From an uncultured Oscillibacter sp. (GTDB taxonomy: Bacteria > Bacillota > Clostridia > Oscillospirales > Oscillospiraceae): a stretch of 41,180 nucleotides of DNA. Shown piece by piece: positions 21,385 through 29,866 of the stretch (positions are counted from its first letter, which is position 1; every line of letters starts with the position of its first letter). Location: positions 1-41,180 of the forward strand of contig CAJTMG010000026.1 in the NCBI GenBank assembly GCA_910577405.1, given 5' to 3'. A model generated the notes under the pieces. It was given only the letters and a program-made list of their open reading frames with translations. It did not search any database and had not been told where the DNA came from. Made by a program: the position numbers and the translations under genes.

Positions 21385-23052
21385 ATGAACTATCAGAAAC
21401 TAAAAGAACGGATACAGGCGGCAATAGAGCGAAAACCGGACGATTTTGCCGCCTACGAGGACTACTTTGCCCTGTGCCGGGAATACGAAGCCGTTGCCTT
21501 CCGGGAGGCCCACACCTGGAATCACGCGCAGCGGTCCCTGGTGTCGGAAGCCCTGCGGCGTGCGGCTCTGACGGAGGATTTCAGGCTGGCTGAACGCTTT
21601 GACGGCCTGCTGTTCCGGTCCCTGCTGTTCGGCGCTCCCCACTTCTTCGACGACTATCTGCAGGCGGTGGAGTACGGCAGGCCCCGTGACAAAAAGTTCT
21701 ATCAACCCCGGCGGCACTATCTGAAACGCTATGTAGACGCATATCAGGACGTTCTGGACGGAAAACTGGACTTCCTGTCGATCTCCATGCCAAAACGCGC
21801 CGGGAAAAGTCAGCTTGGCATCAACTTCACCTGTCTGCTGTCGGGCAAATTTCCGGACCGTTCCACGCTGATGGAGGGCACCGGCGACGACCTTGTGAAT
21901 TCGTTTTACAAAGGCTGTCTTGAGTACATTCAGCAGCCGAATGACTATCATTTCTACGATATTTTCCCGGATTCCAAACTTGTGCAGACGAATGCCGACG
22001 TAAAGACATTGAACCTGCTCCACAAATCCCGGTTTCCGACGGTGATGTGCCGCTCCATCGACGCCCGGCAGGTAGGACTTTCGGAGGCCACGAATCTGCT
22101 CTATCTGGACGACTGCGTGGAAGGCCGGGAAGAGGCGAAAAACAGACTGCGATTAGACGATAAATGGGAGGTAATATCCGGCGACGTAATTGGGCGGGCC
22201 ATTGAAGGAACTCCGATAGTCATTTGCGGCACCCGGTACTCGCTCTATGACCCTATCGGACGGCTACAGGAAGAAATGCGGAAACAGGGCAAACGAACAA
22301 GAATCCTGGAGACACCCGCCCTGGACCCAGTGACGGACGAAAGCAATTTTGAGTACGTCCGGGAGGGAAAAAAGGTCTTCACAACACAGTATTTCCGGGA
22401 CCAGCGGCAGATGCTTTCGGCGGAGCAGTTCGCGTCCGAATTTCAGCAGCAGCCCTTTGAGGCCAAGGGTTTGCTGTTTCCGGAGAAATCCCTGAACCGC
22501 TACTTCTCCCTGCCCGTGGACCGTGACCCGGACGCGATCATAGCCGCCTGCGACACCGCCGAAAAGGGTGACGATTTCTGTGCAATGCCTATCGCTGCTT
22601 TGTTCGGCAACGAGGTGTATATCATCGATGTAGTGTTCGACGACAGCCCTCCCGAAGTCACGAAGCCTGCCTGCGCCAAGGCCCTCCGGGACAATCGGGT
22701 GGTTTCCGCCATGTTCGAGAGCAACAACGCGGGCAGCTATTTTGCGCGGGATGTAGGCGAAATTCTGACCAGTCTGGGCTATTCTTGTGCAATTCGTACA
22801 AAGCGAACCATTTCCAACAAACAGACCCGTATTGAATTTGCATCAGATTCCATCCTGAAGAACTTCTACTTCAAGGACCCCAGCCTTTACGAACCCGTAA
22901 GCCCATACGCCGCCTTCATCAAGCAGCTTGTGACCTACACCCGTTCCGGAAAGGTCCCCCATGACGACGCTCCCGACTCCCTGGCCCTTCTGGAAAACGA
23001 ACTCCGTCACCTGACCGGCGCAAAAGTGGAGGTCTTTCGCCGCGTCTTCTGA
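21385..23052 (+). CDS. terL: Terminase large subunit
   Basis: 555 residues. The ATPase domain has Walker A in SMPKRAGKS (about 134-141) and Walker B in NLLYLDDC (about 230-237). The RNase H-like nuclease domain has its first Asp in IIAACDTAEKGDD, a central FESNNAG region, and the last Asp pair in DDAPDSLALLEN. All catalytic residues are present, so this motor that cuts and pumps DNA into the head should be active. The first 90 residues are a helical extension with many aromatic residues. The start at 21385 follows AGGAGG. With an SPP1-like portal downstream, headful packaging is likely. Confidence 0.92.
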   Translation: MNYQKLKERIQAAIERKPDDFAAYEDYFALCREYEAVAFREAHTWNHAQRSLVSEALRRAALTEDFRLAERFDGLLFRSLLFGAPHFFDDYLQAVEYGRPRDKKFYQPRRHYLKRYVDAYQDVLDGKLDFLSISMPKRAGKSQLGINFTCLLSGKFPDRSTLMEGTGDDLVNSFYKGCLEYIQQPNDYHFYDIFPDSKLVQTNADVKTLNLLHKSRFPTVMCRSIDARQVGLSEATNLLYLDDCVEGREEAKNRLRLDDKWEVISGDVIGRAIEGTPIVICGTRYSLYDPIGRLQEEMRKQGKRTRILETPALDPVTDESNFEYVREGKKVFTTQYFRDQRQMLSAEQFASEFQQQPFEAKGLLFPEKSLNRYFSLPVDRDPDAIIAACDTAEKGDDFCAMPIAALFGNEVYIIDVVFDDSPPEVTKPACAKALRDNRVVSAMFESNNAGSYFARDVGEILTSLGYSCAIRTKRTISNKQTRIEFASDSILKNFYFKDPSLYEPVSPYAAFIKQLVTYTRSGKVPHDDAPDSLALLENELRHLTGAKVEVFRRVF

Positions 23053-23053
23053 T

Positions 23054-23109
23054 TCTCCAATGGTTCTTTTGATTTGCCTGTTTACAATCCATTGGAGATA
23101 TGCTATAGT
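23054..23109 (+). promoter_or_regulatory. Promoter with overlapping palindrome before the portal gene
   Basis: TTTACA at 23081-23086, 17-base spacer, TATAGT at 23104-23109 preceded by TGC. A perfect 10-bp inverted repeat (23054-23063 with 23089-23098) has its right arm inside the spacer and its left arm upstream of the -35. It could be an operator or an mRNA hairpin after the terminase stop. It offers a separate entry for the head genes. Confidence 0.7.
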
Positions 23110-23147
23110 AAAAGAAACAGAAACTTTTTCCGGGAAGGAGGACGCCT

Positions 23148-24611
23148 ATGCACCTGTTCGGACGGCGGGTAATCTATACGGACGCGGAACAGATTACCAG
23201 AGATAATGTTCTGAAAATCCTGCAAAAATCCCTAATTATCCATTGGAAAAACCGCTCTGAAATCAACTACCTCTGGCATTACTACAAGGGCCGTCAACCA
23301 GTGCTGGGGCGGGAAAAGTGTATCCGTCCGGAAATCAAGAACACCATCGTAGAGAATCGGGCCAACGAGATTGTCACCTTCAAATCCGGCTATCTGATGG
23401 GCGAACCGCTCCAATACATCAGCCGTGGCCAGGGGGAACATCTGGGGGAGGCCATCACCGAACTGAACGAATTTGTGTTCGCGGAAGAGAAGCCCGCCCG
23501 TGACAAGGAACTTGCCGACTGGTTTCACATCTGCGGAACATCCTTTCGTATGGTACTGCCGGACCCGGAAGGCCGCGAGGATGAAGCGCCGTTTGAAATT
23601 TACACTCTGGACCCCCGAAACGCCTTCGTCATTTATCACAATGGCTTGGGAAACCGTCCCGTGCTGGGCGTCCGCTACGTCACCGATGAAAACGGCGTCA
23701 CCCACTATTCCTGCTACTCCGAAACGGAATATTTTGAGATCGCCGAAAGCAAAATCGTCCATGCCGACACTCATATTTTAGGCGGTATTCCCATTATCGA
23801 ATACCCGCTGAATATTGCGAGAATCGGCGCGTTTGAGCTGGTAATCCCCCTTTTGGACGCGATAAACTTAACGGACAGCAACCGTCTGGACGGCGTGGAG
23901 CAGTTCATTCAGGCCCTGATGCTGTTTCATAATGTCGATATCTCCAGCGAGGATTACCAGCGTCTCCGGGAGGACGGAGCCATCAAATTCCGCGACATCG
24001 ACACCCAGACCAAAGCCGAGGTTTCGTACCTTGTGAACAACCTGAATCAGGCCGAAACGCAGACGCTTGTGGACCATATGTACGAAGTCGTGCTGACCAT
24101 CTGCGGAATGCCCAACCGGAACGGCGGGACCTCCACCAGCGACACCGGCAGCGCGGTTATCATGCGGGACGGCTGGTCGGCTGCGGAAGCCCGTGCAAAG
24201 GATACGGAATTGATGTTCAAACCGGCGGAACGGCAGTTTTTGCGGCTGATTCTGAACATTTGCCGCACGTTTGGCCGTTCCGAACTGAAGCCGGGGAACG
24301 TGGAGATACGCTTTACCCGGAGGAATTACGAGAACATCCAACAGAAGGCGCAAGTGCTTGATTTGATGCTGAAAAACCCGAAAATTCACCCGAGACTGGC
24401 CTTTATTCACTGCGGAATGTTCAGTGACGCGGAGCTTGCCTGGAAACAGAGTGAAGAGTGGACCGCAGAGCAGGAACAGAAGGCCCTTGAAGCCGTGGAA
24501 AAGTTGCAGAAAGGGGGAGAAATTGCCGGTGAAGTGGAAAATCAGCCCGGAAATCATCCAGGAAATGGAGAAAATCCTGTGGCGCGGAAACCGGGCGGAG
24601 ATACAGATTGA
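23148..24611 (+). CDS. Portal protein (SPP1 gp6-like)
   Basis: 487 residues with the SPP1 gp6 family pattern: RSEINYLWHYYKGRQPVL, IKNTIVENRANEIVTFKSGYLMGEPLQY, EYPLNIARIGAFELVIPLLDAINL, and GTSTSDTGSAVIMRDGWSAAEARAKDTE in the helical stem region. It forms the dodecameric gate through which DNA enters and leaves the head. It starts after GGAAGGAGG and is transcribed from the promoter just upstream. Length is normal for the family. The 3' end overlaps a small gene in another frame. Confidence 0.93.
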   Translation: MHLFGRRVIYTDAEQITRDNVLKILQKSLIIHWKNRSEINYLWHYYKGRQPVLGREKCIRPEIKNTIVENRANEIVTFKSGYLMGEPLQYISRGQGEHLGEAITELNEFVFAEEKPARDKELADWFHICGTSFRMVLPDPEGREDEAPFEIYTLDPRNAFVIYHNGLGNRPVLGVRYVTDENGVTHYSCYSETEYFEIAESKIVHADTHILGGIPIIEYPLNIARIGAFELVIPLLDAINLTDSNRLDGVEQFIQALMLFHNVDISSEDYQRLREDGAIKFRDIDTQTKAEVSYLVNNLNQAETQTLVDHMYEVVLTICGMPNRNGGTSTSDTGSAVIMRDGWSAAEARAKDTELMFKPAERQFLRLILNICRTFGRSELKPGNVEIRFTRRNYENIQQKAQVLDLMLKNPKIHPRLAFIHCGMFSDAELAWKQSEEWTAEQEQKALEAVEKLQKGGEIAGEVENQPGNHPGNGENPVARKPGGDTD

Positions 24612-24675
24612 GCATGGAAAGATCACCGTCGTGGAAATCAAGCGGAAAATGTGCATCAAAAGCGCCGGAACTTGA
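24529..24675 (+). CDS. Small phage protein overlapping the portal gene
   Basis: 48 residues from GTG 24529, placed after AAAGGGGGAG, and overlapping the last 83 bases of the portal gene. Pattern: ISPEIIQEMEKILWRGNRAEI, then a short beta-rich end (HGKITVVEIKRKM). Similar tiny proteins follow portal genes in related phages from memory; function unknown. The ribosome site and regular sequence support expression despite the overlap. Confidence 0.6.
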   Translation: MKWKISPEIIQEMEKILWRGNRAEIQIEHGKITVVEIKRKMCIKSAGT

Positions 24676-24693
24676 GGTTTTGGCAGGTCCGAT

Positions 24694-24729
24694 GGGGCTG
24701 TCTCCGTAAGGGGATGGTCCCTTTTTGTT
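24694..24729 (+). terminator. Intrinsic terminator before the head morphogenesis gene (repeat copy 2)
   Basis: Same 12-bp stem arms as at 21336-21363 (24694-24705 with 24710-24721), here with tetraloop GTAA and a CTTTTTGTT tail. It lies 17 bases before the start of the head morphogenesis gene. Identical stems but different loops and flanks suggest that this is a conserved control element. Confidence 0.75.
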
Positions 24730-24745
24730 CGCAGAAGGGAGACAT

Positions 24746-25312
24746 ATGACCGGCTATCTGACCGCCATTGACGAACTGAATGTACTGTGGCAGGTCAGCC
24801 TCCAGACGGCGGGACGGAATCCGGAGCGGGTCTGCGGGGACCTGGAACGGCTGCTGATCCTGGCCTACCGGGAGGGCTTCCGGGACGCCAACGGACAGCT
24901 TGCGGGTCAGGAAACGCCGTTGGACACGCTGATGGAAGCCGCGGTTTTCGCCGGAATCGACCGCAAGAATTTCAAGGACCGTGCGCGGGAACACCTGGCT
25001 TCCGGGGACGCTGGACGCTTGCAGGCATTGGCAGAATCGGAATGGCATCGGGTCTATCACGCCGGAATGCTGGACGCGGCGAGGGCCTTTCAGCGGCGGA
25101 CCGGGCGGGGTGTTTTGAAGACCTGGCTGACCATGCTGGACGACCGCGTGCGGGATACTCACGACTATTTAGAGGGTATTTCCGTGCCATTGGACACAGA
25201 ATTCTACACTTTTGACGGCGACCACGCTCCTGCCCCCGGAGGCTTCACGCTGCCGGGAAACAACGTAAACTGCCGCTGTTCGTTACGGCTGACTGGTGAG
25301 GGAACACCTTAA
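24746..25312 (+). CDS. Minor head / head morphogenesis protein (SPP1 gp7-like)
   Basis: 188 residues from ATG 24746 after AGAAGGGAG. The C-terminal part has the family signature: TWLTMLDDRVRDTHDYLEG, then FTLPGNNVNCRCSL. The first 110 residues are helical. SPP1 gp7 and Mu F-type proteins bind the portal and help load or eject DNA. The protein is shorter than SPP1 gp7, as often in clostridial phages. Its place right after the portal supports the call. Confidence 0.85.
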   Translation: MTGYLTAIDELNVLWQVSLQTAGRNPERVCGDLERLLILAYREGFRDANGQLAGQETPLDTLMEAAVFAGIDRKNFKDRAREHLASGDAGRLQALAESEWHRVYHAGMLDAARAFQRRTGRGVLKTWLTMLDDRVRDTHDYLEGISVPLDTEFYTFDGDHAPAPGGFTLPGNNVNCRCSLRLTGEGTP

Positions 25313-25401
25313 AACGCAGGCTCATGACAAGAGGATAAAACGGAAACCCGATGCGGAGGGAACCGCTTCAACAAACGCAAGAAACATAAGGAGGAAAATC
25401 A

Positions 25402-25986
25402 ATGGACCTGAAAGCACTTTTGGGAGACGCGTACAAAGAAGGCATGACGTTCGAGGAAATCGAAGCGGCGCTGAAGGACGTACAGCCGCCCGAGGACCCC
25501 GCCGGAGCCGCCGAGATCAGCCGTCTGAAAACCGCCCTCTCCAAGGCCAACGGCGAGGCGGCAGACTACAAGAAGCAGCTCCGCGGGAAGCAGACGGAGG
25601 CGGAACAGGAGGCGGCGGCGCGGCAGGAGGCCCTTGCGAAGCTGGAGGCCGAGAATGCGGAATTGAAGCGTGCCAGTGCGATTTCCGCTCACAAGGCAAA
25701 GCTGCTGGCCCTGGGCTACGACGAAAAACTGGCCGAAAGCACCGCGGAAGCCTTGGCAGACGGAAAAGTAGACGCGATTCTGGACGCACAAAAGACGCTG
25801 TTGGAAGCCCAGAAAAAGGCGGTCCTAGCGGAGAAACTGCGTCAGACACCCCGCGGGCCTTCCGGCGGCACTCCCTCCGGCGAGGACTTCCAGAAGCAGA
25901 TTCAGGACGCGCAGGCCCGTGGCGACTATGCCGCTGCCGCTTACTATACCCGGCTGGCAGGTTCGGAAATCCAGTCGGAATCTTAA
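25402..25986 (+). CDS. Scaffolding protein
   Basis: 194 residues from ATG 25402 after AAGGAGGAAAAT. It is almost all helical and charged, with a long coiled coil at about 35-95 (ISRLKTALSKANGEAADYKKQL...EALAKLEAENAELK) and a Gly/Ser/Pro-rich link before a helical end (FQKQIQDAQARGDYAAAAYYTRLA). This layout and the position directly before the major capsid gene are those of phage scaffolds, which guide capsid assembly and then leave. Confidence 0.87.
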   Translation: MDLKALLGDAYKEGMTFEEIEAALKDVQPPEDPAGAAEISRLKTALSKANGEAADYKKQLRGKQTEAEQEAAARQEALAKLEAENAELKRASAISAHKAKLLALGYDEKLAESTAEALADGKVDAILDAQKTLLEAQKKAVLAEKLRQTPRGPSGGTPSGEDFQKQIQDAQARGDYAAAAYYTRLAGSEIQSES

Positions 25987-26001
25987 TAAGGAGGACTTTT
26001 T

Positions 26002-27021
26002 ATGCCTGATACATTCGCAACCAGCTTTGGCGTACTGAACTATTCCGGTATGCTCTTCAACCGTGGAAACACCCGCGTGCCCCTTTCCAGCATCATCGGT
26101 TCCCGTGCGAAAACCACCAATCACGTCGAGTTCGTCACCGGTCAGGAGTACACCGCAGGAGGCGACGGCGCACAGCCTGCCATCAGCGAGACGGCTTCCC
26201 TGACCGCCCCGGACGCCACTGTGACCACCCGTGAACAGAAGACCAACGTCACCCAGATTTTCCAGGAATCCGTTGGCATTTCTTACGCAAAGCAGTCCAA
26301 TATGGGCACTTTGTCCGGCCTGAATGTTGCAAATCAGCAGGCCAATCCCATCAATGAACTGGACTTTCAGGTGGCCGCGAAGCTCCAGAAGGTGTCCCGC
26401 GATATCGAATTCACCTTCGTCAACGGAGTGTACGCAAAGGCGACCTCTGACGCGACGGTTAACAAGACGCGGGGCCTTGTGACTGCCGTTACCAGCAACG
26501 TAACCGCCATGAAATCCAAGCCTCTTGGCCTGTGGGACATCGCGGATATGCTGAAAAAGGTCTACGAATCCAACGCGCCCACCACGAATCTGTGCCTCTG
26601 GTGCGACGCCGTGACCATGTTCCAGATCAACGCGGACGCGGTACAGAACGGCCTGACGGTGGTTCCGGCGGCGCGGGAGATCAACGGCATTGCGCTTTCC
26701 TCCGTCGTGACCCCCCTGGGCGTGGTCTACCTGCACCTTGGCGAATGCCTCCCGGCGGGCACGGCGCTGCTGCTGGATCTTGATGTAATTGCGCCCGTTT
26801 ACCAGCCCGTTCCCGGCAAGGGAAACTTCTTCCTGGAGCCGCTTGCGAAGACCGGCGCGGGTGAAAAATATCAACTTTTCGGGCAGATTGGACTGGACCA
26901 CGGCCCGGAGTGGTATCACGGCAAATTCACCGGAATCTCCACACAGTTTGAAAAGCCTGCCTACAGCCGGTCCGTCTACGTGGCCAACGCAGGCGAGTTC
27001 GGTGGCGCTGCAAAGGCGTAA
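26002..27021 (+). CDS. Major capsid protein (DUF5309/SU10-like)
   Basis: 339 residues from ATG 26002 after TAAGGAGGAC. The sequence has the features of the DUF5309 branch of HK97-fold capsid proteins: an N-terminal arm with VPLSSIIGSRAKTTNHVEF, a long central helix region (LDFQVAAKLQKVSRDIEFTFVNG), and a C-terminal LGECLPAGTALLLDLDVIAPVY segment. No N-terminal protease or cleavable delta domain is seen, in line with the separate scaffold gene. Ala/Gly-rich composition and strong ribosome site fit a highly expressed structural protein. Confidence 0.9.
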   Translation: MPDTFATSFGVLNYSGMLFNRGNTRVPLSSIIGSRAKTTNHVEFVTGQEYTAGGDGAQPAISETASLTAPDATVTTREQKTNVTQIFQESVGISYAKQSNMGTLSGLNVANQQANPINELDFQVAAKLQKVSRDIEFTFVNGVYAKATSDATVNKTRGLVTAVTSNVTAMKSKPLGLWDIADMLKKVYESNAPTTNLCLWCDAVTMFQINADAVQNGLTVVPAAREINGIALSSVVTPLGVVYLHLGECLPAGTALLLDLDVIAPVYQPVPGKGNFFLEPLAKTGAGEKYQLFGQIGLDHGPEWYHGKFTGISTQFEKPAYSRSVYVANAGEFGGAAKA

Positions 27022-27038
27022 GAAAGGAGGCGGACGGC

Positions 27039-27350
27039 ATGAGTGAGGACGAAAAACTGGTGATTTTACGCGAAATGACCGGCGAACGTGACGTAAAAGT
27101 GCTGTCCGCCTATCTTCGGCTTGCGGCGCGGTCGGTGCTGGATCAGCTTTCGCCGTACAAGATTCTTGAGGAAATACCCGAACGCTATGACGGCGTGCAT
27201 ATCGAAATCGCGGCCTATCTTCTGAACAAACGCGGCGCGGAAGGGGAAGTCTCTCACAGCGAAAACGGCGTCTCCCGGACCTACGAGAGCGGCGGGATTC
27301 CGGTTTCCCTTCTGCGGCGCATCACTCCCTTTGCGGAGGTGGTAGGATGA
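27039..27350 (+). CDS. Head-tail connector protein
   Basis: 103 residues from ATG 27039 after AAAGGAGGCGG. Helical, with KVLSAYLRLAARSVLDQLSPY and YDGVHIEIAAYLLNKRGAEGE, the pattern of small connector proteins (gp6/gp15-like adaptors) that follow the capsid gene. Its stop overlaps the next start. Confidence 0.82.
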   Translation: MSEDEKLVILREMTGERDVKVLSAYLRLAARSVLDQLSPYKILEEIPERYDGVHIEIAAYLLNKRGAEGEVSHSENGVSRTYESGGIPVSLLRRITPFAEVVG

Positions 27351-27721
27351 AACTCCTGCGGCGCAATCTGTCCACGATCTGCTACTGCCTGTACAAGGGC
27401 CGGGAACCGATTCTGGATGAGGATGGACACGAGACTGGCGAGACGCGAATTCTTTACCAAAGACCGAAACGCCTTCGATGCAGTGTGTCTCCTGCCGCCG
27501 GTTCCGCCCAGGCGTATCTGTTCGGGAATCTGACCGCCTATGACAAAGTTCTTGTAACCGACGACACGGCCTGTCCCATTGATGAGAATACCGTGCTGTT
27601 TGTGGATAAACGGCCTGCCTTCTCCGAGGACGGCGTTCCGCTGGGAGATTACCGGGTTCGGAGGACAGCACGATCTATCAATTATATCTCCTATGCCATC
27701 AGCAAAGTGGAGGTTTCATGA
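27347..27721 (+). CDS. Head closure protein (SPP1 gp16-like position)
   Basis: 124 residues starting with an ATG that overlaps the previous stop (ATGA). It is beta-rich, with ISTICYCLYKG-like and YDKVLVTDDTACPIDENTVLFVD segments and a C-terminal RRTARSINYISYAISKVEVS strand. This fits the head-closure (stopper) proteins in the second connector slot. The name rests mainly on gene order. Confidence 0.75.
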   Translation: MKLLRRNLSTICYCLYKGREPILDEDGHETGETRILYQRPKRLRCSVSPAAGSAQAYLFGNLTAYDKVLVTDDTACPIDENTVLFVDKRPAFSEDGVPLGDYRVRRTARSINYISYAISKVEVS

Positions 27722-28248
27722 GACGAAAAACGATACAGGTCCCGCTGACGGAGGCCGGAGTGGACAGGGCAATCCGGGAACTGAAAGCCTGGCAGAAATG
27801 GTTGGAACGGGGGACTGCCGCGCTGCTGAAAGCTCTTGCGGAAGAAGGCGTTCAGGTAGCGTCGGCGAGGTTCCAGAGTGCCCAGTACGACGGCACAAAC
27901 GACGTTTCCGTTTCTCTGGAAGTCCGTGAGAAAAACCGTATAGCTGTTGTGGCCGTAGGCGGAGCGGTCCTGTTCATCGAGTTCGGCACCGGCGTTCGGT
28001 ATCCCGATAATCACCCGGAAGCCTCCGTCAATGGATTCACCCGCGGCGGCTACGGGCATCGTCTGGGACGGCTTCCCCAAGGCTGGCGCTACGACGGCGA
28101 CCCCGGCACCAATGGTCAGGTCATCCAGAAGGGAAAGCACGCCGGACAGGTCCACACTTACGGCAATCCGGCCAATATGTCCATGTACGGGACCGTGCGG
28201 GAACTTGAGCAGAAATTCGCAGAACTTGCCCGGAGGTGCTTTGCATGA
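27718..28248 (+). CDS. HK97 gp10-like tail-head joining protein
   Basis: 176 residues. It shows the gp10 pattern: an N-terminal helix (AIRELKAWQKWLERGTAALLKALAEEG), a beta section (SVSLEVREKNRIAVVAVGGAVLFIEFGTG) and a C-terminal GTVRELEQKFAELARRCF. Gp10-type proteins join the connector to the tail tube. Both ends overlap neighbours by 4 bases, so this connector set is translationally coupled. Confidence 0.85.
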   Translation: MRRKTIQVPLTEAGVDRAIRELKAWQKWLERGTAALLKALAEEGVQVASARFQSAQYDGTNDVSVSLEVREKNRIAVVAVGGAVLFIEFGTGVRYPDNHPEASVNGFTRGGYGHRLGRLPQGWRYDGDPGTNGQVIQKGKHAGQVHTYGNPANMSMYGTVRELEQKFAELARRCFA

Positions 28249-28646
28249 TTGACTGTGAAAACGAGGTCTTCACCCGTGTTGCCGACGGTCTGCGGGACGC
28301 TTTTCCCGACGTGAACGTCACCAGCGAATACGTCCGGGCACCCACCAGGTTCCCGCATGTCAGTGTTGTAATGGCCGACAGCTATTCCGTCACAGAGAAG
28401 GAAGACAGTACTTTTCAGGAGAATTTGACGGGAGTGCTTTTTGAGGTCAACGCGTACTCCAACAAGGCGTCCGGGCGGAAGGCGGAGTGTAAGCACCTTA
28501 TCAATCTTGCGGGCGATATACTGACCCGGATGAACTTCCGGCGTATTGCCCAGACCCCCGTCCCGAATCTGGAAGACGGCTCCATCTACCGCATCACGGC
28601 CAGGTTCCGGGCAGCGACGGACGGAAAATATTTCTACAGGAGGTAA
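28245..28646 (+). CDS. Tail completion / minor tail protein
   Basis: 133 residues from ATG 28245, which overlaps the gp10-like stop. Alpha/beta pattern with NEVFTRVADGLRDAFPDVNVTSEY, VSVVMADSYSV, VLFEVNAYSNKASGR and the C-terminal YRITARFRAATDG. It resembles tail terminator or completion proteins, which are found just before the tail tube gene. Assignment is from order and general fold. Confidence 0.78.
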   Translation: MIDCENEVFTRVADGLRDAFPDVNVTSEYVRAPTRFPHVSVVMADSYSVTEKEDSTFQENLTGVLFEVNAYSNKASGRKAECKHLINLAGDILTRMNFRRIAQTPVPNLEDGSIYRITARFRAATDGKYFYRR

Positions 28647-28653
28647 TCAGTCT

Positions 28654-29094
28654 ATGGCAACCAGTACCTATATGACGTTTCTGATGCACAAGGACAAAAC
28701 TGCTGAATCCGCTGACGAGTGGAAGAAGCTGCTTGACATTACGGAGTTTCCCGATCTGGGCGGTGAACCGGAAATGCTGGACACCACCACCCTCTCCGAC
28801 AAAATGCGGACGTACATCCCCGGCATTCAGGATTTGGAGGGCATGACCTTTGCCGCCAACTACGACCACGAGAAATATCTGGCCCTGAAAGCATTGGAAA
28901 ACAAGGAACAGGACTACGCCGTATGGTTTGGCGGCACTGAGAATACCGGCGGTCTGCCTCCCACGCCTACCGGGTCCGAAGGCAAGTTTTCCTTCTCCGG
29001 GCAGTTGTCTGTCTACGTCACTGGCGGCGCGGTCAACGAGGTCCGGGGTATGTCCATTTCCATTGCGCCGTCCACGGTTATCAGTGAGGAATAA
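28654..29094 (+). CDS. Major tail tube protein
   Basis: 146 residues from ATG 28654 after ACAGGAGGTAATC. Beta-rich with LDITEFPDLGGEPEMLDTTTLSD, IPGIQDLEGMTFAANYD and a C-terminal KFSFSGQLSVYVTGGAVNEV...MSISIAPSTV. This is the pattern of siphophage tube proteins of the TP901-1/phi13 kind. It stands directly before the chaperone genes. Confidence 0.88.
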   Translation: MATSTYMTFLMHKDKTAESADEWKKLLDITEFPDLGGEPEMLDTTTLSDKMRTYIPGIQDLEGMTFAANYDHEKYLALKALENKEQDYAVWFGGTENTGGLPPTPTGSEGKFSFSGQLSVYVTGGAVNEVRGMSISIAPSTVISEE

Positions 29095-29132
29095 GGACAT
29101 TCTGGGATTTTTGAAAAGAAAAGGAGTCACAT

Positions 29133-29465
29133 ATGGCAAAGCAGATCACGTTCAATTTTGAGGGCACTGATTACGTTCTGGAATATACCCGGCGCACGGT
29201 GAAGCAGATGGAGGCGGAAGGTTTCGTGTCCGGCGAGATCGACAGCAAGCCCATGAGTCTGCTTCCGGCGCTGTTTGCGGGGGCGTTCAAGGCGCATCAC
29301 CGGTTCGTAAAGCCGGAGGTGATTGACAACATTTACGCCGCAATGCCGGACAAGGAGGGCCTGATCGGACGGCTGGCGGAAATGTACAACGAGCCGATTC
29401 TGACCCTGCTGGAAGAGCCGGAGGACAAGCCGGGAAAAAAGGTTCTCTGGACGGCGAGCTGGTAA
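29133..29465 (+). CDS. Tail assembly chaperone, short (unshifted) product
   Basis: 110 residues from ATG 29133 after AAAGGAG. N-terminal FNFEGTDYVLEYTRRTVKQMEAEGF, then helical up to EEPEDKPGKK. It corresponds to gpG of lambda in role: it coats the tape measure protein while the tail assembles. A slippery site lies near the end and gives the longer product listed separately. Confidence 0.85.
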   Translation: MAKQITFNFEGTDYVLEYTRRTVKQMEAEGFVSGEIDSKPMSLLPALFAGAFKAHHRFVKPEVIDNIYAAMPDKEGLIGRLAEMYNEPILTLLEEPEDKPGKKVLWTASW

Positions 29466-29863
29466 AAGGCGGACCGTCCGGGCAGAGCTGGGGCGAACTT
29501 TTCGAGCGGCTTTGCGGCCAATATCTGGCATTAGGGCTGTCCTGCGGTGACTTTTGGGACGGAGACTGCCAGCTTGCCCGGTACTATCGGGAGGCCGCGG
29601 AGCTTCATCGTGAACGCAAAAATCAACAGGCGTGGCTGCAAGGTCTGTACATTTATTCGGCACTTCTGGACGCCGCGCCGCTGTACAATCCGCTTAGCAA
29701 GAAACGCAAGGCGCATAAATATATGGACTCCCCGATTCCGGTAACGGGACAGGGTACGCGTCAGGCGGAGGAAGCAGCAAATCACAAGAAACTTGCCGCC
29801 GGTCGGGAAGCAATGCGCATTATGGCCGGGGCATTGAACGCGAAGAGACGGAAGGAGGGGTGA
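29133..29863 (+). CDS. Tail assembly chaperone, frameshifted long product
   Basis: A -1 shift at 29435-29441 joins the first 103 residues to a second frame that continues to TGA at 29863, giving 243 residues. The second part (LVKGGPSGQSWGELFERL, LARYYREAAELHRERKNQQAW, then a basic Lys/Arg-rich end) is a normal helical gpT-like domain and has no start codon or ribosome site of its own. This is the classic lambda gpG/gpGT arrangement and directly precedes the tape measure gene. Confidence 0.82.
29432..29441 (+). promoter_or_regulatory. -1 ribosomal frameshift site
   Basis: The run GGGAAAAAAG holds two overlapping slippery heptamers read in the chaperone frame: G GGA AAA (29432-29438) and A AAA AAG (29435-29441). 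The latter is the dnaX-type heptamer. After slipping, reading goes on as GGT TCT CTG in the second chaperone frame. Confidence 0.85.
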
Positions 29864-29866
29864 CCT

